DNA from: Entrophospora sp. SA101
Lineage: Eukaryota > Glomeromycota > Glomeromycetes > Entrophosporales > Entrophosporaceae
Assembly (NCBI GenBank): GCA_958430865.1
Contig: CAUDNR010002791.1
Span: 2,192-66,191 of the forward strand
DNA length: 64,000 nucleotides
Reading direction: 5' to 3'
In this document: positions 46,615-57,615 of the stretch, piece after piece
Layout: every line of letters starts with the position of its first letter
How positions within the stretch are numbered: the first letter of the stretch is position 1
Notes under the pieces: model-generated
Database searches by the model: none
The model's input: only the letters and a program-made list of their open reading frames with translations
What the model was told of the DNA's origin: nothing
Translations under genes and position numbers: made by a program

Positions 46615-49125
46615 GCTGAAGTGGTATTCACCAAACTAACTTGCTTGCTAATGAATGATGTTTTCTTGAAGGCTGTTATGAAAGATTAAGGGATTTCTCA
46701 CAAAATGCAGGAATTAATATTTATGACAAATCATGATCAATGGATGATGAAAAAATGAAAGATGTTAGTTAAATGATGCAGGAAGAAGGTAATGATAACA
46801 ATGGTGATGACGACTTTCGAATTTCTTCCATCTATTTTAATCGAGCGGATATTATTTATACATGGAATAAAGTATATTTTTATTATTTATAGATTCCGCA
46901 TTAACTAAATACTTTCTTAAAATAAACTTTGAACTTGCATTGGAGGAAAAATTCGCGCCCTATTCTTTGGGTTCAGCGATCGAAAAAGATGCTAAGCTAT
47001 TACTTTTAAATTTTTCATTTTCCACCCACCCATTAATTGCATTCATTGTATATACGTCATTGAATATTTGTGGTACGTTTATAAATTTTATCTACAGTGG
47101 TATACCCAATGGCCTAGTTTGTTTCTTTAGATATAATCTGACACGCATTTATTGATGAATACTCTTCCTTATTTACTCTATCTATCATTGAAAAACTTCT
47201 TAAATTCTCCCCATTGCATAAAACCTTGCTGAAACAGACTCACAGATCTAGCAGACCCAATCAATCTAATAGATACATAGATGGCTAGGTACTGCATTGT
47301 TTGTGAATAATGCATCGTCCATTCATGTAAGGAAAAAGAGGGAGGAGGTCTTACCTTGAGAAAACGAACAACTAAAACCGTCTGCTATATTTCGGTTTTC
47401 TATATTTCATTAAGAGATTTTCAATTCCGGCAAGTTTTCCATCTACAGAGTTGTTCAATGCCGAAGTGGACACATTAGCATTAGTATTGACTTGACTTAT
47501 TCCATATAAGAATGGTTTTTTATGCAATTTTTTTCCTTATTTGTATTTCCCTGGTCAAGAGCATCAAAAATTTTAAGCATGCCTAGAAAATGAAGTAAAA
47601 AATAAGAAAAACAATGCGTATACATACATACACACATATTCATGTTAAAAACATTTATAATAAAAATTAAAAATATTACTGCATACCACATGAATATTGT
47701 TATCTAAAATCTATATAAAACAATAAAATAATCTAATGTTAACGTTAAGTATGGATGGAAAGTTTGTGTTCATTTTATCATGAAAACTCTTGTCATGACC
47801 AAAGAAATAATGATAATTATAAGGGAAAAAATGCTATATATTTTGCATAAAACTTTGACCCAAATTTTTTCAATTGAAATTTAATTGGATAGAATTGATT
47901 GTATATGTTTAAAAAGAGGAAAAAAAAAAAAATAAGGATGCCGCTAATACGTGAGATAATATTAAAACAGGTTTAAAAAAAGCATGGATCATTGAAATCA
48001 TACACTAATTACTTTTTAGAGATAATCGTGGAGCTTATTATCCTGAAGGCTGAGATTTATTATTCATATAAACAAATAGAATCTAGGCAGTTTTTTTTTT
48101 TGTGTTCTAATTATATGTTTTTTGAAAAATTGATACATTTCGTTGTCTGAAAATTTTTGCTGTATCCATTTGATCTAAAAAACCTAACCTATTTAAATCT
48201 ACTAAAAAAAAACCAAATATAAGCAAATGTTTACTATCTTAAAATCATTTATTAATAAAATTAAAAAAAAACATCTTTTTGAAAAAATTTACACAATATT
48301 TCAAATAAATTTTTTAAAAATAATTGACCAGGTACCATTTGTGCGATTGATTCAATTGTTAACGCTAAAGAAAAAAATTTTTCACAGTATTGAAGTTAAT
48401 GCCATTACAAGAATGGAAAAAAATAATAATGACAAAAATGCCATTCTTAATCTCCACCTAACTGCCTTTTACCATCATTTGTTGATGGATTAGTTGAAAG
48501 TGCGATTTATATAATAAGGTATTCGACTTTGGATTTGGTATTATATGATTGATTGGCTTTTAAAAAAGAGATTGTGGCCAAGCAATCCGGCAAAAGTTAT
48601 GCAACCATTAATCTGAAAATATCATCAGAAAAAAAATTGTTGTCATACAACCATCAAAAATCATCATTATGGTGTTAATTAAGTTAAGAGGCGGAATTAA
48701 TCGTGTGTCTATCTGAATAATTTGTTGTTACCAAAAAACGTTATTATGATAGATATTAGAACGATCGATCTGGTTACACGACTTTTAACCAAAATTTCTA
48801 TTTTTTTTGGAAATATTATATAAAGTATATTGAAGCATTCCTGTGCCTTTTCACGTTCACCACTCTATAATCTTTGATACCTTCCACAAAAGAGATTCGT
48901 AAACAGGGACTGTGATTAAAATTTTTGATAATAATAAGTAATTGTTCACTTCCTTCTTCACTTCTTTTTCCTCTTCCTCCTTTGTTTCTGCTTTTTGAGA
49001 TAATTATTATCCAATTAAAAAAAAAGAATATCGACAAAATATATATATATAACAAATGTAAATAAATTTATTTATTTCTGTAAAAATGATAAAAAAAATT
49101 TTTTAAAGTTTTATAAATTAATCCT
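46615..49125. other. Gene-poor region
   Basis: AT-rich. Plus frames at 46940-47155 and 48227-48493 have no recognised motif. I see no tRNA, no clear repeat and no gene I could defend in this 2.5 kb. Confidence 0.45.
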
Positions 49126-50326
49126 TTATAAACTTTCTCCTGAAATCGAACTATCTTGTTCATCGGTTGACTTCTTATTATCTGATGAGATGATTGCTGG
49201 TTGTAACATTGGTTTTTGACGACCATTTCTTAAAAATCTTGGTAAGAGATATTTTGCATAACCAAGTATAGCGAAGATGATGTTTAATGGTATAAATATT
49301 AGACAAATCATGCGGTATGCTAAAGCCAGCATCGACCGTTGTTTTTCTGATTGTAATTTATTATTAATGAAATTATCATATTCAGTCAATTTTGATTCCA
49401 AATAAGCAAATTTTTCTTCAGAATAGGTACGTAAATATTGCTCCTTTTCCTTGTAACATTTAACAGCCTTGTCTAATTGAGAAATCGTGGGCTCAAATTC
49501 ATCTTTAACAATTATTATATCATGTTTTGTTGCTAATATTTTACGTATCTGAGACAATTTGTATTCGAGGTGTTTTACATGTCTTTTCAACAATTCTACT
49601 TCTACATTAGGATAATGAATTTGCTCTTGAAGATGCAATGTTTTATTTTTCGCTAGTTTGGCTATGTGCATCAAAGGTCTGATTGCGGTAGTAAATACAA
49701 ATAGAGTTATGTTGAAATGAGAGATGTAATTATTATAATTGGTCAAATAAACATTTGCTCCATACAATATATAGCCTCCAATGATTGGTGTTAACATAAT
49801 AAAAATTAAAGCACATAATTCTTGACGACGTAATTTTTCGGCAGCCTGATTTCTGATGGCTTGTTGAGTAGCATCGAAAGTTTGTTCTTGAATGATATTC
49901 TCATTGATTACATGTCTTGTTCTAGCTGCATAATAAAGTTCCCAAGGAACTATTATATGTGCACATGTAATAAATAATTAATTGATTATTATATTGATGA
50001 TAATAAAACCAATATAGCAATAAATATAATATAAATATAAATATACTTTTTATAACATAATAAAGATAAAATGCGATCAAAAGTAATAAAAGGAAATCAC
50101 TCCAAATATTTGGTTCTCCGGAAATAAGAGCACATATTGGAGGTATTAAAGTAAATAAAATTGGCCAACTGTATCTATCAGATGAAAATGATTCAGTTTT
50201 TGAATTTTCTACAGGTGGATCTGATGGACTGATATCTGTTGTAACTTTATTGATATTAGATTTTCCATGATGTAATGAAGAAGGTTTATTATTATTATCA
50301 TTTTTATTTTTATTAAACGAATACAT
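49126..50326 (-). CDS. Fungal multi-pass membrane protein of unknown function
   Basis: Two exons, 50047-50326 and 49126-49949, splice in phase to 367 aa. A hydrophilic Asn/Ser-rich N-terminus is followed by two membrane segments ('WPILFTLIPPICALISG', 'FLLLLLIAFYLYYVIK'), a conserved-looking 'IPWELYYAARTRHV' loop, two more membrane segments ('ELCALIFIMLTPIIGGYILY', 'NITLFVFTTAIRPLMHIA'), a long helical, probably coiled-coil stretch ('VELLKRHVKHLEYKLSQIRK' to 'NNKLQSEKQRS'), a last membrane segment ('MICLIFIPLNIIFAILGYA') and a Ser-rich tail. The layout of four N-terminal TMs, coiled coil and C-terminal TM fits uncharacterised fungal proteins; compartment and role are unknown. The start is the first ATG after an ATT microsatellite. 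Confidence 0.85.
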
Positions 50327-50329
50327 TTT

Positions 50330-50345
50330 ATTATTGTTGTTATTA

Positions 50346-50387
<42 letters not shown>

Positions 50388-50392
50388 TATAA
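50330..50392. repeat. (ATT)n microsatellite
   Basis: About 20 near-perfect ATT/TTA units directly upstream of the membrane-protein start, probably in its 5' UTR or promoter. Confidence 0.9.
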
Positions 50393-51611
50393 TATGAATA
50401 AATTTGTTCGTGTCGTCCTCAATGATGGATGATATGCTTGTCATAAATGAAATGGTGTTAAATCTTACAAGCGGGGAATGTCACTCAAGCTTGTAAATTT
50501 TTTTTGAGATTTTTCTTTCTGATAATGACTTATGAATGTGTGATAAGGAGATTTATTACCTTTTTTATAATTATTATTTTGTCAGTATTGTGATCATTAT
50601 TAGTATTAGTTGATTAACTTTGATGTTTTAATTTTTCCTTTTTTAACTTGACTATTTTTAATCATATGAAATGCGTAGATAACATGTGCAAATTATGATT
50701 TGTTTTGGTAAAAGACCCTAAAAACTATATATTAATATTATGTTCCTTTTTTTTTTTTTTAGTTGCTGTAAATAATCCTCTTTAAATTTTTTTTTTTGTC
50801 GAGAATAAATTTGTTTGAGGAAACTAGGGTGATATTGTAAAGGAATTAATGAGTTTTTTTTTAACCTTGTTCAAATTCACCACTTGACAAGTCTGTTCCC
50901 ACCCAGGATTATCGTGATCACTTTGAAAATTTTCCATGCTTAGCGTGTAACTAACTAATATGGGCGCAGTGATCCTTTCTGCTTTTTAAGAAAAAATGAC
51001 AAATCCAAATCCCATTGATATAATGGATTAACAATGTTAACCAATTAAATCTAATTAATAAAATGATCGGTGAATTGCACGGACTAAGCAAGCATCATCA
51101 TCATCGTCATCACGACATCAACCATCATCGTCATCGACAACAATGACATCACCAACAACAATATAACATTATGCCACGATTCATAGTACCCATCACCCCC
51201 CTCTAGAAGAAGACGTGGATATGATGGTGGTGGTGGCGGCTTTAGCAACTTTCTACTTGACGCCAGAGCCTTAAAACAAATTTAAATTGATATAGTATGA
51301 TTCATTTTTTATCATCAATAACACCTTTTCCAAAATTCCCAAAAGTGTGTTTCCCCACATAATGTAGTATTTTCTGCAAATTTCTTTTTTCTCGCCCCCA
51401 AGTTAAACTTTCCCTTTTCTTGTTTGATTAATCGATTGATGACATTTTTTATTTCATTTTCTATAATTAGTAATCGGTGTTTGAATGCGGACCATTTTTT
51501 TGTCGATCATTATTATTATGTGCATATACCCCATATTTGATTGGCTAATTTTAAATTCACATACAACCAACACTCAAGTCGAATTTTATATTATATATTT
51601 TATATTTTATA
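50393..51611. other. Intergenic region and kinase D promoter
   Basis: Trinucleotide-rich 'CATCATCATCGTCATCA' at about 51087-51135, otherwise AT-rich. The final 50 bp ('CACTCAAGTCGAATTTTATA' to the ATG) match the promoter of kinases A and B. No gene. Confidence 0.55.
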
Positions 51612-51909
51612 ATGTCGCATGCTAAACTATTAACATCATTATCACTAGAAAGAGAGAATTTTGTATATAAAATTCATAGTGAAATGCTTGGTTATGCTAA
51701 TGCTAATTGTGATAGAGAAAGTAGAAAAGATTATTTTTTTTCATTAGTCAAAAAAAACAAGGAGCTTTCTGAAAATGAAAAAAAATTTTGTAAAGAAAAG
51801 TATATTTATGACATTGAATTAAAAAATGTAACATATAAATTGGGAAAACCAAAAGAATGTAACAAGTGTAAATTGACAAGATACTCTGATAGGTTCTGTG
51901 AAGGTTGTA
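51612..51909 (+). pseudogene. Kinase family copy D, N-terminal exon cut by assembly gap
   Basis: Starts 'MSHAKLLTSLSLERENFVYK', continues to 'CNKCKLTRYSDRFCEGC' (the CxxC-x9-CxxC cluster) and stops at the gap 51910-51919. It is equivalent to residues 1-99 of copy B. The kinase domain is not present on the other side of the gap, where a different gene tail begins. Probably an intact gene broken by assembly. Confidence 0.9.
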
Positions 51910-51919
51910 NNNNNNNNNN
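51910..51919. other. Assembly gap (10 N)
   Basis: Ten N bases within the first exon of kinase copy D. True length unknown. Confidence 0.99.
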
Positions 51920-52006
51920 TTATCAATAGTTTATGAGGATGAAGTAAACTATAGGTTAATGGAAATATTCAATAATTGTGTTAAGCTAGAAAGTATTGAA
52001 ATTTAA
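51920..52006 (+). CDS. 3' end of an unidentified gene after the gap
   Basis: Reads 'LSIVYEDEVNYRLMEIFNNC' then 'VKLESIEI' and stop, with the composition of a real C-terminus. The pattern resembles the end of leucine-rich/F-box-like proteins common in these fungi, but 28 residues are too few to say. It is not part of the kinase. Confidence 0.4.
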   Translation, partial: LSIVYEDEVNYRLMEIFNNCVKLESIEI

Positions 52007-52079
52007 AGAATTGAAATTTAGTGTTTTAGATGGAAATAGAATTTATACCGAATTGTATATGAATTTGTATATTTGAATT

Positions 52080-52340
52080 TTGAATTTACTGAGCAACGTG
52101 TCTCAAATAGTACTTGTACTTGTATTTATTACCTGATAACTTTTATATTGTCTCTTTGTGACATTGAATATTTTACATGTTTGCAACTATTAAGCTTCTA
52201 GAATTTTCTGGCTTATAAATAGGTGATTGGCTTTGTTTCTTATAATTATAATATAAAATAAAGATAAATTTTAGTAAAAAGTAAAAAAACATTACAAGTT
52301 ATGATGTATAACTCACAATTATTGATAGTTTTCCTGTCCA
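52080..52340. repeat. Direct repeat, left copy (pairs with 55210-55480)
   Basis: About 260 bp alignable with 55210-55480. Both hold 'GATAACTTTTATATTGTC', 'TTTTGGCTTATAAATAGG'-like with a TATAAATAGG box, and end near 'AACTCACAATTATTGA'. The copies are diverged. They could be promoters of a duplicated gene or old LTR-like ends; neither is shown. Confidence 0.6.
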
Positions 52341-52544
52341 TTAATAATCTTGTGGTATATTGATGAAACTATTATTATTATTTATTACTATTATTATCAG
52401 TTATTATTATTCATTACTGTGAATTATTATTGTTATTGCTGATTTGATACAATGAATTCTATATAAAAATTGTTAAAGGAAAACTTATGTTGTATAATAA
52501 TATATAAAAATCAAAACCAAAATAACCAATAATATATAAATAAA

Positions 52545-52600
52545 GTTGGCACCCAGCCAACACAATCAAAAAACTGACACCCAGCCAAAACCACCAAGAA
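52545..52600. repeat. Subterminal motif block, inverted orientation
   Basis: Two copies of 'ACACCCAGCCAA' type: GGCACCCAGCC at 52548-52558 and GACACCCAGCC about 27 bp later. They are reverse complements of the GGCTGGGTGCC motifs at 57190-57610. Such motif blocks near element ends are characteristic of CACTA transposons. Confidence 0.6.
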
Positions 52601-53097
52601 AATAAATTAATAATAATATATAATAATAATATATATTATATATTTAATAATAGTAAATAAATATTCCTTTGATTGTTGTTGCTTTAGAATGATGAAAGTT
52701 GAAATTTGAATGGTGGAATTAACTTTTCTTTTTGAATATCTTGACTATAATTACTATCTTGATAACATTTTAAATATGCCTTCCAGTTGGTACTCTTCTT
52801 TGATATTAGGACAATTACATCTAATAACTAATAAATAATAATAACTAATAATAATAACAATAATAATGTTCACGACAACGGGTTTTATTATTAACAGATG
52901 ATCATAAAAAATTTTCAACCAGTTAAAAATCAGTTAAAAAAATCAGTGTATACATACATATATATAATATATATATATATATATATTATTTAATTACGAA
53001 AAATTTTATAATTGTATTTATGGATGCAGCTGTACAAAATCATAAATTTTAAATAAAAATTTGTTTAAATATAATTATCATTTTAAATTCAAATAAA

Positions 53098-53345
53098 ATG
53101 TCTAATAACAAAAGGCTATGTTGTTGTATCAATTGTTTAAGTAAATCAAATGGAAGTTGAGGATAATGATGAAACAGGAATTAATATTTATGATGGTATT
53201 TGGAGGAGAAGGAATTTGCTAATATATTTATCTGTTTTCAAAAGATAATTTAGATGACAATAATCTTGGTTCTAATGGTAGTTCTAGTGATTCTGATGAT
53301 GGTTATGATTATGATTCATATGAAATGAGGTATAAAATTGAATAT
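53098..53345 (+). pseudogene. Deletion derivative of the Tnp2-type transposase gene
   Basis: Starts 'MSNNKRLCCCINCLSKSNG' like the gene at 57768, then jumps directly to sequence equal to 58074 onward ('ATTTGGAGGAGAAGGAATTT', 'TCTTGGTTCTAATGGTAGTT'). About 240 bp corresponding to 57825-58073 are missing, and the frame is closed at once by a stop. Confidence 0.8.
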
Positions 53346-53618
53346 GAAATTTCTGGTTATCACTAGTTGAAATTTACTGATTAACTTGTCTTATTTTAAT
53401 TGACTTTATTGATAAAAATATAACAATATTTTAGTGATCAGTGTAATTGTAATATATCTAATTTCTTATAGTTATTTTTTGGACTTTGATCTAGTTTCCA
53501 TACTAGTTTTAATAATATCTTGCTTCTTTTTTTTAACTGTTTGATTGTATAAATTTTATAATAAAATAAATAATTTGTAGAAATGGAATAAAAAAACTAA
53601 AAATTAAAAATTTCTTAC

Positions 53619-54850
53619 TATTATTGACAACTGTGGTGGTATTATTATTCCTAGTGGTTATGCGGGCACAATTCTTATTATTATTCCTGATGGTTACATG
53701 GGCATGACTTTTATTGTTATTACTGTTACTGTTATTAGTGGAATCTTCATTAGTATCATTATCATCATCATGATTGACAGCAGTTTCATTATTATTATTC
53801 TCTTTATCATCATGATCCTTACTATTACTAATAATAGTATTGTTATTGGTGGTAGCTGTATGAATATGTTGTTTTTTATTATTATCATTGGTGGAGGGAT
53901 TTTTGGTAAAACCTTTGTTACCATCATCATTACCAGATACCATATAATGATTATTTTCTTTATCATAATCATTGTTATGATTTTTACTATTACTGACATT
54001 ATTATTATTTCTGATGATTATATGGGCATGACTCTTATTATTCTTCTTCTTGGTGGTTACATGGACAGGACTCTTGGTGGAACATTCATCAGTATCAGTA
54101 TCATTGTCACTGCTGTCAGTAGTATTGTTATTGATGGTGGTTGTATGAATAGCTTGTTTTTTATTATTACCATTGGTGGATATGTGACTTTTAGTGAAAC
54201 CTTCATCACTAGATACTATATGATGATTATTTGCTTTATCATTGTTATAATTTTTACTATTGCTGACAATATTATTATTCTTTGTGGCTACATGGACATG
54301 ATTCTTATTATTATTATTCTTGGTGAAATCTTCATCAGTATCACTATCATTATCATAAGTATCATCAGTATCAGTATCATTGTCACTGCTGTCAATAATA
54401 TTGTTATTGGTGGTTGTATGAATAGCTTGTTTTTTATCATTACCATTAGTGGAGATGGAACTTTCAGTGAAACTTTCATAATCATCATCATTATTATAAT
54501 TTTCACTATTGCTGACAATATTATTATTATTCCTGGTGGTTACATGGGAATAGATATTATTACTATTATTGATGGTGGTTACGCAGCCATGATTTTTATT
54601 ATTATTGATGGTGGTAGTTGTTACATGGACCAGGACTTTTTGATTTCTATTATTGTTAGGATTGTCTTCAATTATAAAAAATTAATGTTATATAATTTTC
54701 AAATATATTCCATAAATATTTAAAATCATTTTATTATTATCTTACTTTCATCATCATTATGATTACTACTACTGATAATAATATTATTATCATGATTATT
54801 ACCACGGTTAATAATCATTTTTTTTTTGATCTTTTTCTTGATGTAGTCCT
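53619..54850 (-). CDS. Asn/Asp/Thr-rich tandem-repeat protein, partial model
   Basis: Two minus-strand exons fit: 54746-54850 ('KKKMIINRGNNHDNN' ...) and 53619-54665, a 1047-nt block with no stop in its frame. The protein repeats a module of about 90-98 residues with 'NNNIVSNSKNYNNDK', 'DEGFTKSHISTNGNNKKQAI' and 'HTTTINNNTTDSSDNDTDTD'. No Met occurs for long stretches, so start-based scans miss it; a Met lies in the upstream exon. The 341-codon plus-strand frame at 53698-54723 is the antisense shadow, all Ile/Val/Met. It may be a transposon accessory protein or a fast-evolving low-complexity protein. Remaining exons were not located. Confidence 0.45.
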
Positions 54851-55209
54851 CTTTTATTTGTACAAAAAAATAATGAATAATTATAAAGTTTTAAACAAAA
54901 TTACAATTAATAATCTTCTTACTATGGTTCTGAATATTTTTTTTGATCAACAATTTCAGGAGCCAATCTCCATCACCACAATATGTGTCAGGATTTTTTT
55001 CATAAAACTATAGATTAAAAAGAAAATTGTATTATACACTGAATTGTGGGTGATATTAAAAAAATAATATATATTATATTATTACCCTTTTAATTATTTT
55101 TGAAATGAAAATATTACGATCTTGCTCTCCTACTAATGTTACTAATGTTGATTTTTTCATATTTATTAAGAATCGAATTTGCTCCTATATTAGGGAGTAA
55201 ACTTGAATT

Positions 55210-55480
55210 AAATAATACTCAAATAGTATTGCATTTATATATTTATATTATTTATTACTTGATAACTTTTATATTGTCCTTTTGTGATGTTGAAGATTCT
55301 ACACACATCTGCAACTAACAACCTTCTGGATTTTTTGGCTTATAAATAGGCAATTGGTTTTGTTTCTTATATTTATGATATAAAGTAAAGATAAAAATTA
55401 GTAAAAAGCAAAAAAAAACTTTACAAGTTATCAATGTATAAACTCACAATTATTGACAATTCTTTTTCGCGTTCCTCTAA
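55210..55480. repeat. Direct repeat, right copy (pairs with 52080-52340)
   Basis: See the left copy; same orientation, about 3.1 kb apart. Confidence 0.6.
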
Positions 55481-55599
55481 CAACCTTGTAAGGCGTTGAT
55501 TGATTGAACTAAGTTTTACTGTAGACATTTTATTTTATTTTATTAAATGAATTTTGTTATGACAACGAAATTTGGGAATTTTAATCAACAGATGATCAA

Positions 55600-56490
55600 C
55601 CAGTTAGAAATCATTCATTGTTTTTAAAAATAAATTTTAAAAAACAACAATGCGAAGTAATATTTAAAATCGTTACAAGATAATGTAAATAATAATAATT
55701 AATGATAATAATAATTAATAATAATTAACAATAACAACTAATAACAATAATAACTAATAGTAATAATAGTAATTGATCAATCATTCAACCATCAACATAG
55801 AAATCATTCATTGTTTTTAAAAATAAATTTTAAAAAACAACAATGTGAAGTATATATTTGTAATATTTAAATCGTTGCAAGGTAATGTAAATAATAATAG
55901 TTAATGATAATAATAATTAACAATAACAACTAATAACAATAATAACTGATAATAATAATAGTAATTGATCAATCATTTAATATAAATCAACATTAGTAAC
56001 ACTATAGTAGGAAAGCAAGATTATAATATTTTCATTTCAAAAATAATTAAAAAGGTAATGATACAATATATATTATTTTTTCATTATTTTTAAAAAGAAA
56101 TTTTAAAAAACAACAACATGAAGTATATATTTGTAATATTTAAAATCATTGCAAGGTAATGTAAATAATAATAATTAATGATAATAATAATTAATAATAA
56201 TTAACAATAACAACAACAATAATAACTAATAAAAATAATAACTAATCATAATAATAGTAATTGATCATTTAATATTCAACCATCAACATAGAAATCATTC
56301 ATTATTTTTAAAAAGAAACTTTAAAAAACAACAACGCAAGATATATATTCATAATATTTAAAATTGTTACAAGGTAATGTAAATAATAATAATTAATAAT
56401 AATTAACAATAACAACAACAATAATAACTAATAAAAATAATAACTAATAATAATAATAGTAATTGATCATTTAATATTCAATCATCAACA
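55600..56490. repeat. Minisatellite array upstream of the zinc-knuckle gene
   Basis: Four imperfect units of about 190-280 bp. Each has 'ATTCATTGTTTTTAAAAATA' or 'TTTTTAAAAAGAAATTTTAA', 'AAAAAACAACAA', 'AATATTTAAA', 'AAGGTAATGTAAATAATAAT' and a run of AATAAT/AACAAT trinucleotides ending 'GTAATTGATCA'. Units start near 55609, 55801, 56078 and 56291. The last ends just before the ATG at 56520. Confidence 0.8.
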
Positions 56491-56519
56491 AGCAAACTCT
56501 CTCACATATTATATACAAA

Positions 56520-57041
56520 ATGCAATTAAATAATAATAATGGTGAAGATAATAGTAATGAAAATAATAGCATTAACAGAATAATGGATGATTTTATGACC
56601 ATGTTAATGGATACTACAACTCAAAATAGAGAATTAGTTAGAGACATATCCAACATGAATAATAGACTATTAAGTTTGCAGGAAAATACACTAACAATAT
56701 TATTGAATATCACTAACACTAATGCTAGATCTACACCTACTAATACTGATGATCATACCAATGCTGCTATTGCAGCAGGTTTAGAATCTGCAAACAATGT
56801 CAAAATTTCTCAAACCAACACACCATGGAAAAGTAGTCAATGTGAAACATTGTGTTATAGATGTCGATACTATGGTCACAATATCTTCAATTGTCCCAAT
56901 ATTAAGGATGAATATCATAATGCTTGTTTAAAATGCTATCAAGATGGACACTACAGTCAGAATTGTTCAAATGAAAAAGTAGCTCCACCATTCAAAGATA
57001 ATTTCAACCCTCCACATATTCTAAAGCAACAACAACAATAA
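56520..57041 (+). CDS. CCHC zinc-knuckle protein
   Basis: A 173-aa single-exon frame with two retroviral-type zinc knuckles: 'CYRCRYYGHNIFNC' (about 112-125) and 'CLKCYQDGHYSQNC' (about 136-149), both C-x2-C-x4-H-x4-C. Such motifs bind single-stranded RNA or DNA. The N-terminal part is helical and Asn-rich ('RIMDDFMTMLMDTTTQNREL', 'NNRLLSLQENTLTILLNI'), suitable for oligomerisation, and the tail is poly-Gln. It lies between CACTA-type repeat blocks and 0.7 kb upstream of the Tnp2-type gene on the same strand, so it may be an accessory protein of that element (gag-like or TnpA-like). The frame is intact. Confidence 0.75.
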   Translation: MQLNNNNGEDNSNENNSINRIMDDFMTMLMDTTTQNRELVRDISNMNNRLLSLQENTLTILLNITNTNARSTPTNTDDHTNAAIAAGLESANNVKISQTNTPWKSSQCETLCYRCRYYGHNIFNCPNIKDEYHNACLKCYQDGHYSQNCSNEKVAPPFKDNFNPPHILKQQQQ

Positions 57042-57179
57042 TAAAACTTTTAACATATCAAATAATAATATTTATTATATTTTAAAAATTTTTTATCTTC
57101 AAGAAAAAGAAAAAAATATTTTATTTTTTCATAATTTATTTGAACATTATTTTTATTATTATTAATAATATATTTTTTG

Positions 57180-57615
57180 GTCATTTGGGTTTTGTTAGGT
57201 GCTAGCTTTTTTATTGTGAATCAATTTTTCTTGGTGATTTCAGGTTTGGCTGGGTGCCAGCCTGTTTTTGATTCAAGATTTTTTTATATATTCTTCTTGG
57301 TTGTTTTGGGTTTGGTTTTTTATATAATTAATTATTTTTGGTTTGGCTGAGTGCCAGCTTGTTTTTGATTCAAGAATTTTATTATTATTATTTAATATAT
57401 TCATCTTGGTCATTTTGGGTTTGGCTGGGTGCCAACTTGATTTTGATTCAGGATTTTTTATTATTATTTAATATATTTTTCTTGTCATTTTGGGTTTGGG
57501 CTTTTTATATATTTGTTTTTGGTGTGAATGTCTTTTTTGATTCAACATTTTTTTATTATAATTAATATATTTATATTTTTCTTAGTGATTTTGGATTGGA
57601 TGGGTGCTGACCCCT
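57180..57615. repeat. Subterminal motif array GGCTGGGTGCCAGC
   Basis: Five variants in plus orientation: near 57199 (GGTGCTAGC), 57248 (GGCTGGGTGCCAGC), 57345 (GGCTGAGTGCCAGC), 57423 (GGCTGGGTGCCAAC) and 57599 (GGGTGCTGACC). They are separated by 'TTTTTGATTCAAGATTTTTT'-like spacers, a period of about 50-100 bp. The reverse complement occurs at 52545-52600. Confidence 0.75.

Noticed and set aside
51060..51260. CAT/CAC-rich trinucleotide stretch as a possible CRISPR or regulatory array
   Set aside because: Simple-sequence variation without constant repeat and spacer units; CRISPR is not expected in a fungal nuclear genome.
53698..54723. 341-codon plus-strand frame rich in Ile/Val/Met
   Set aside because: It is the complement of an Asn/Asp/Ser/Thr-rich minus-strand exon that has plausible splice borders; the plus translation has no domain or variety of residues expected of a membrane protein.
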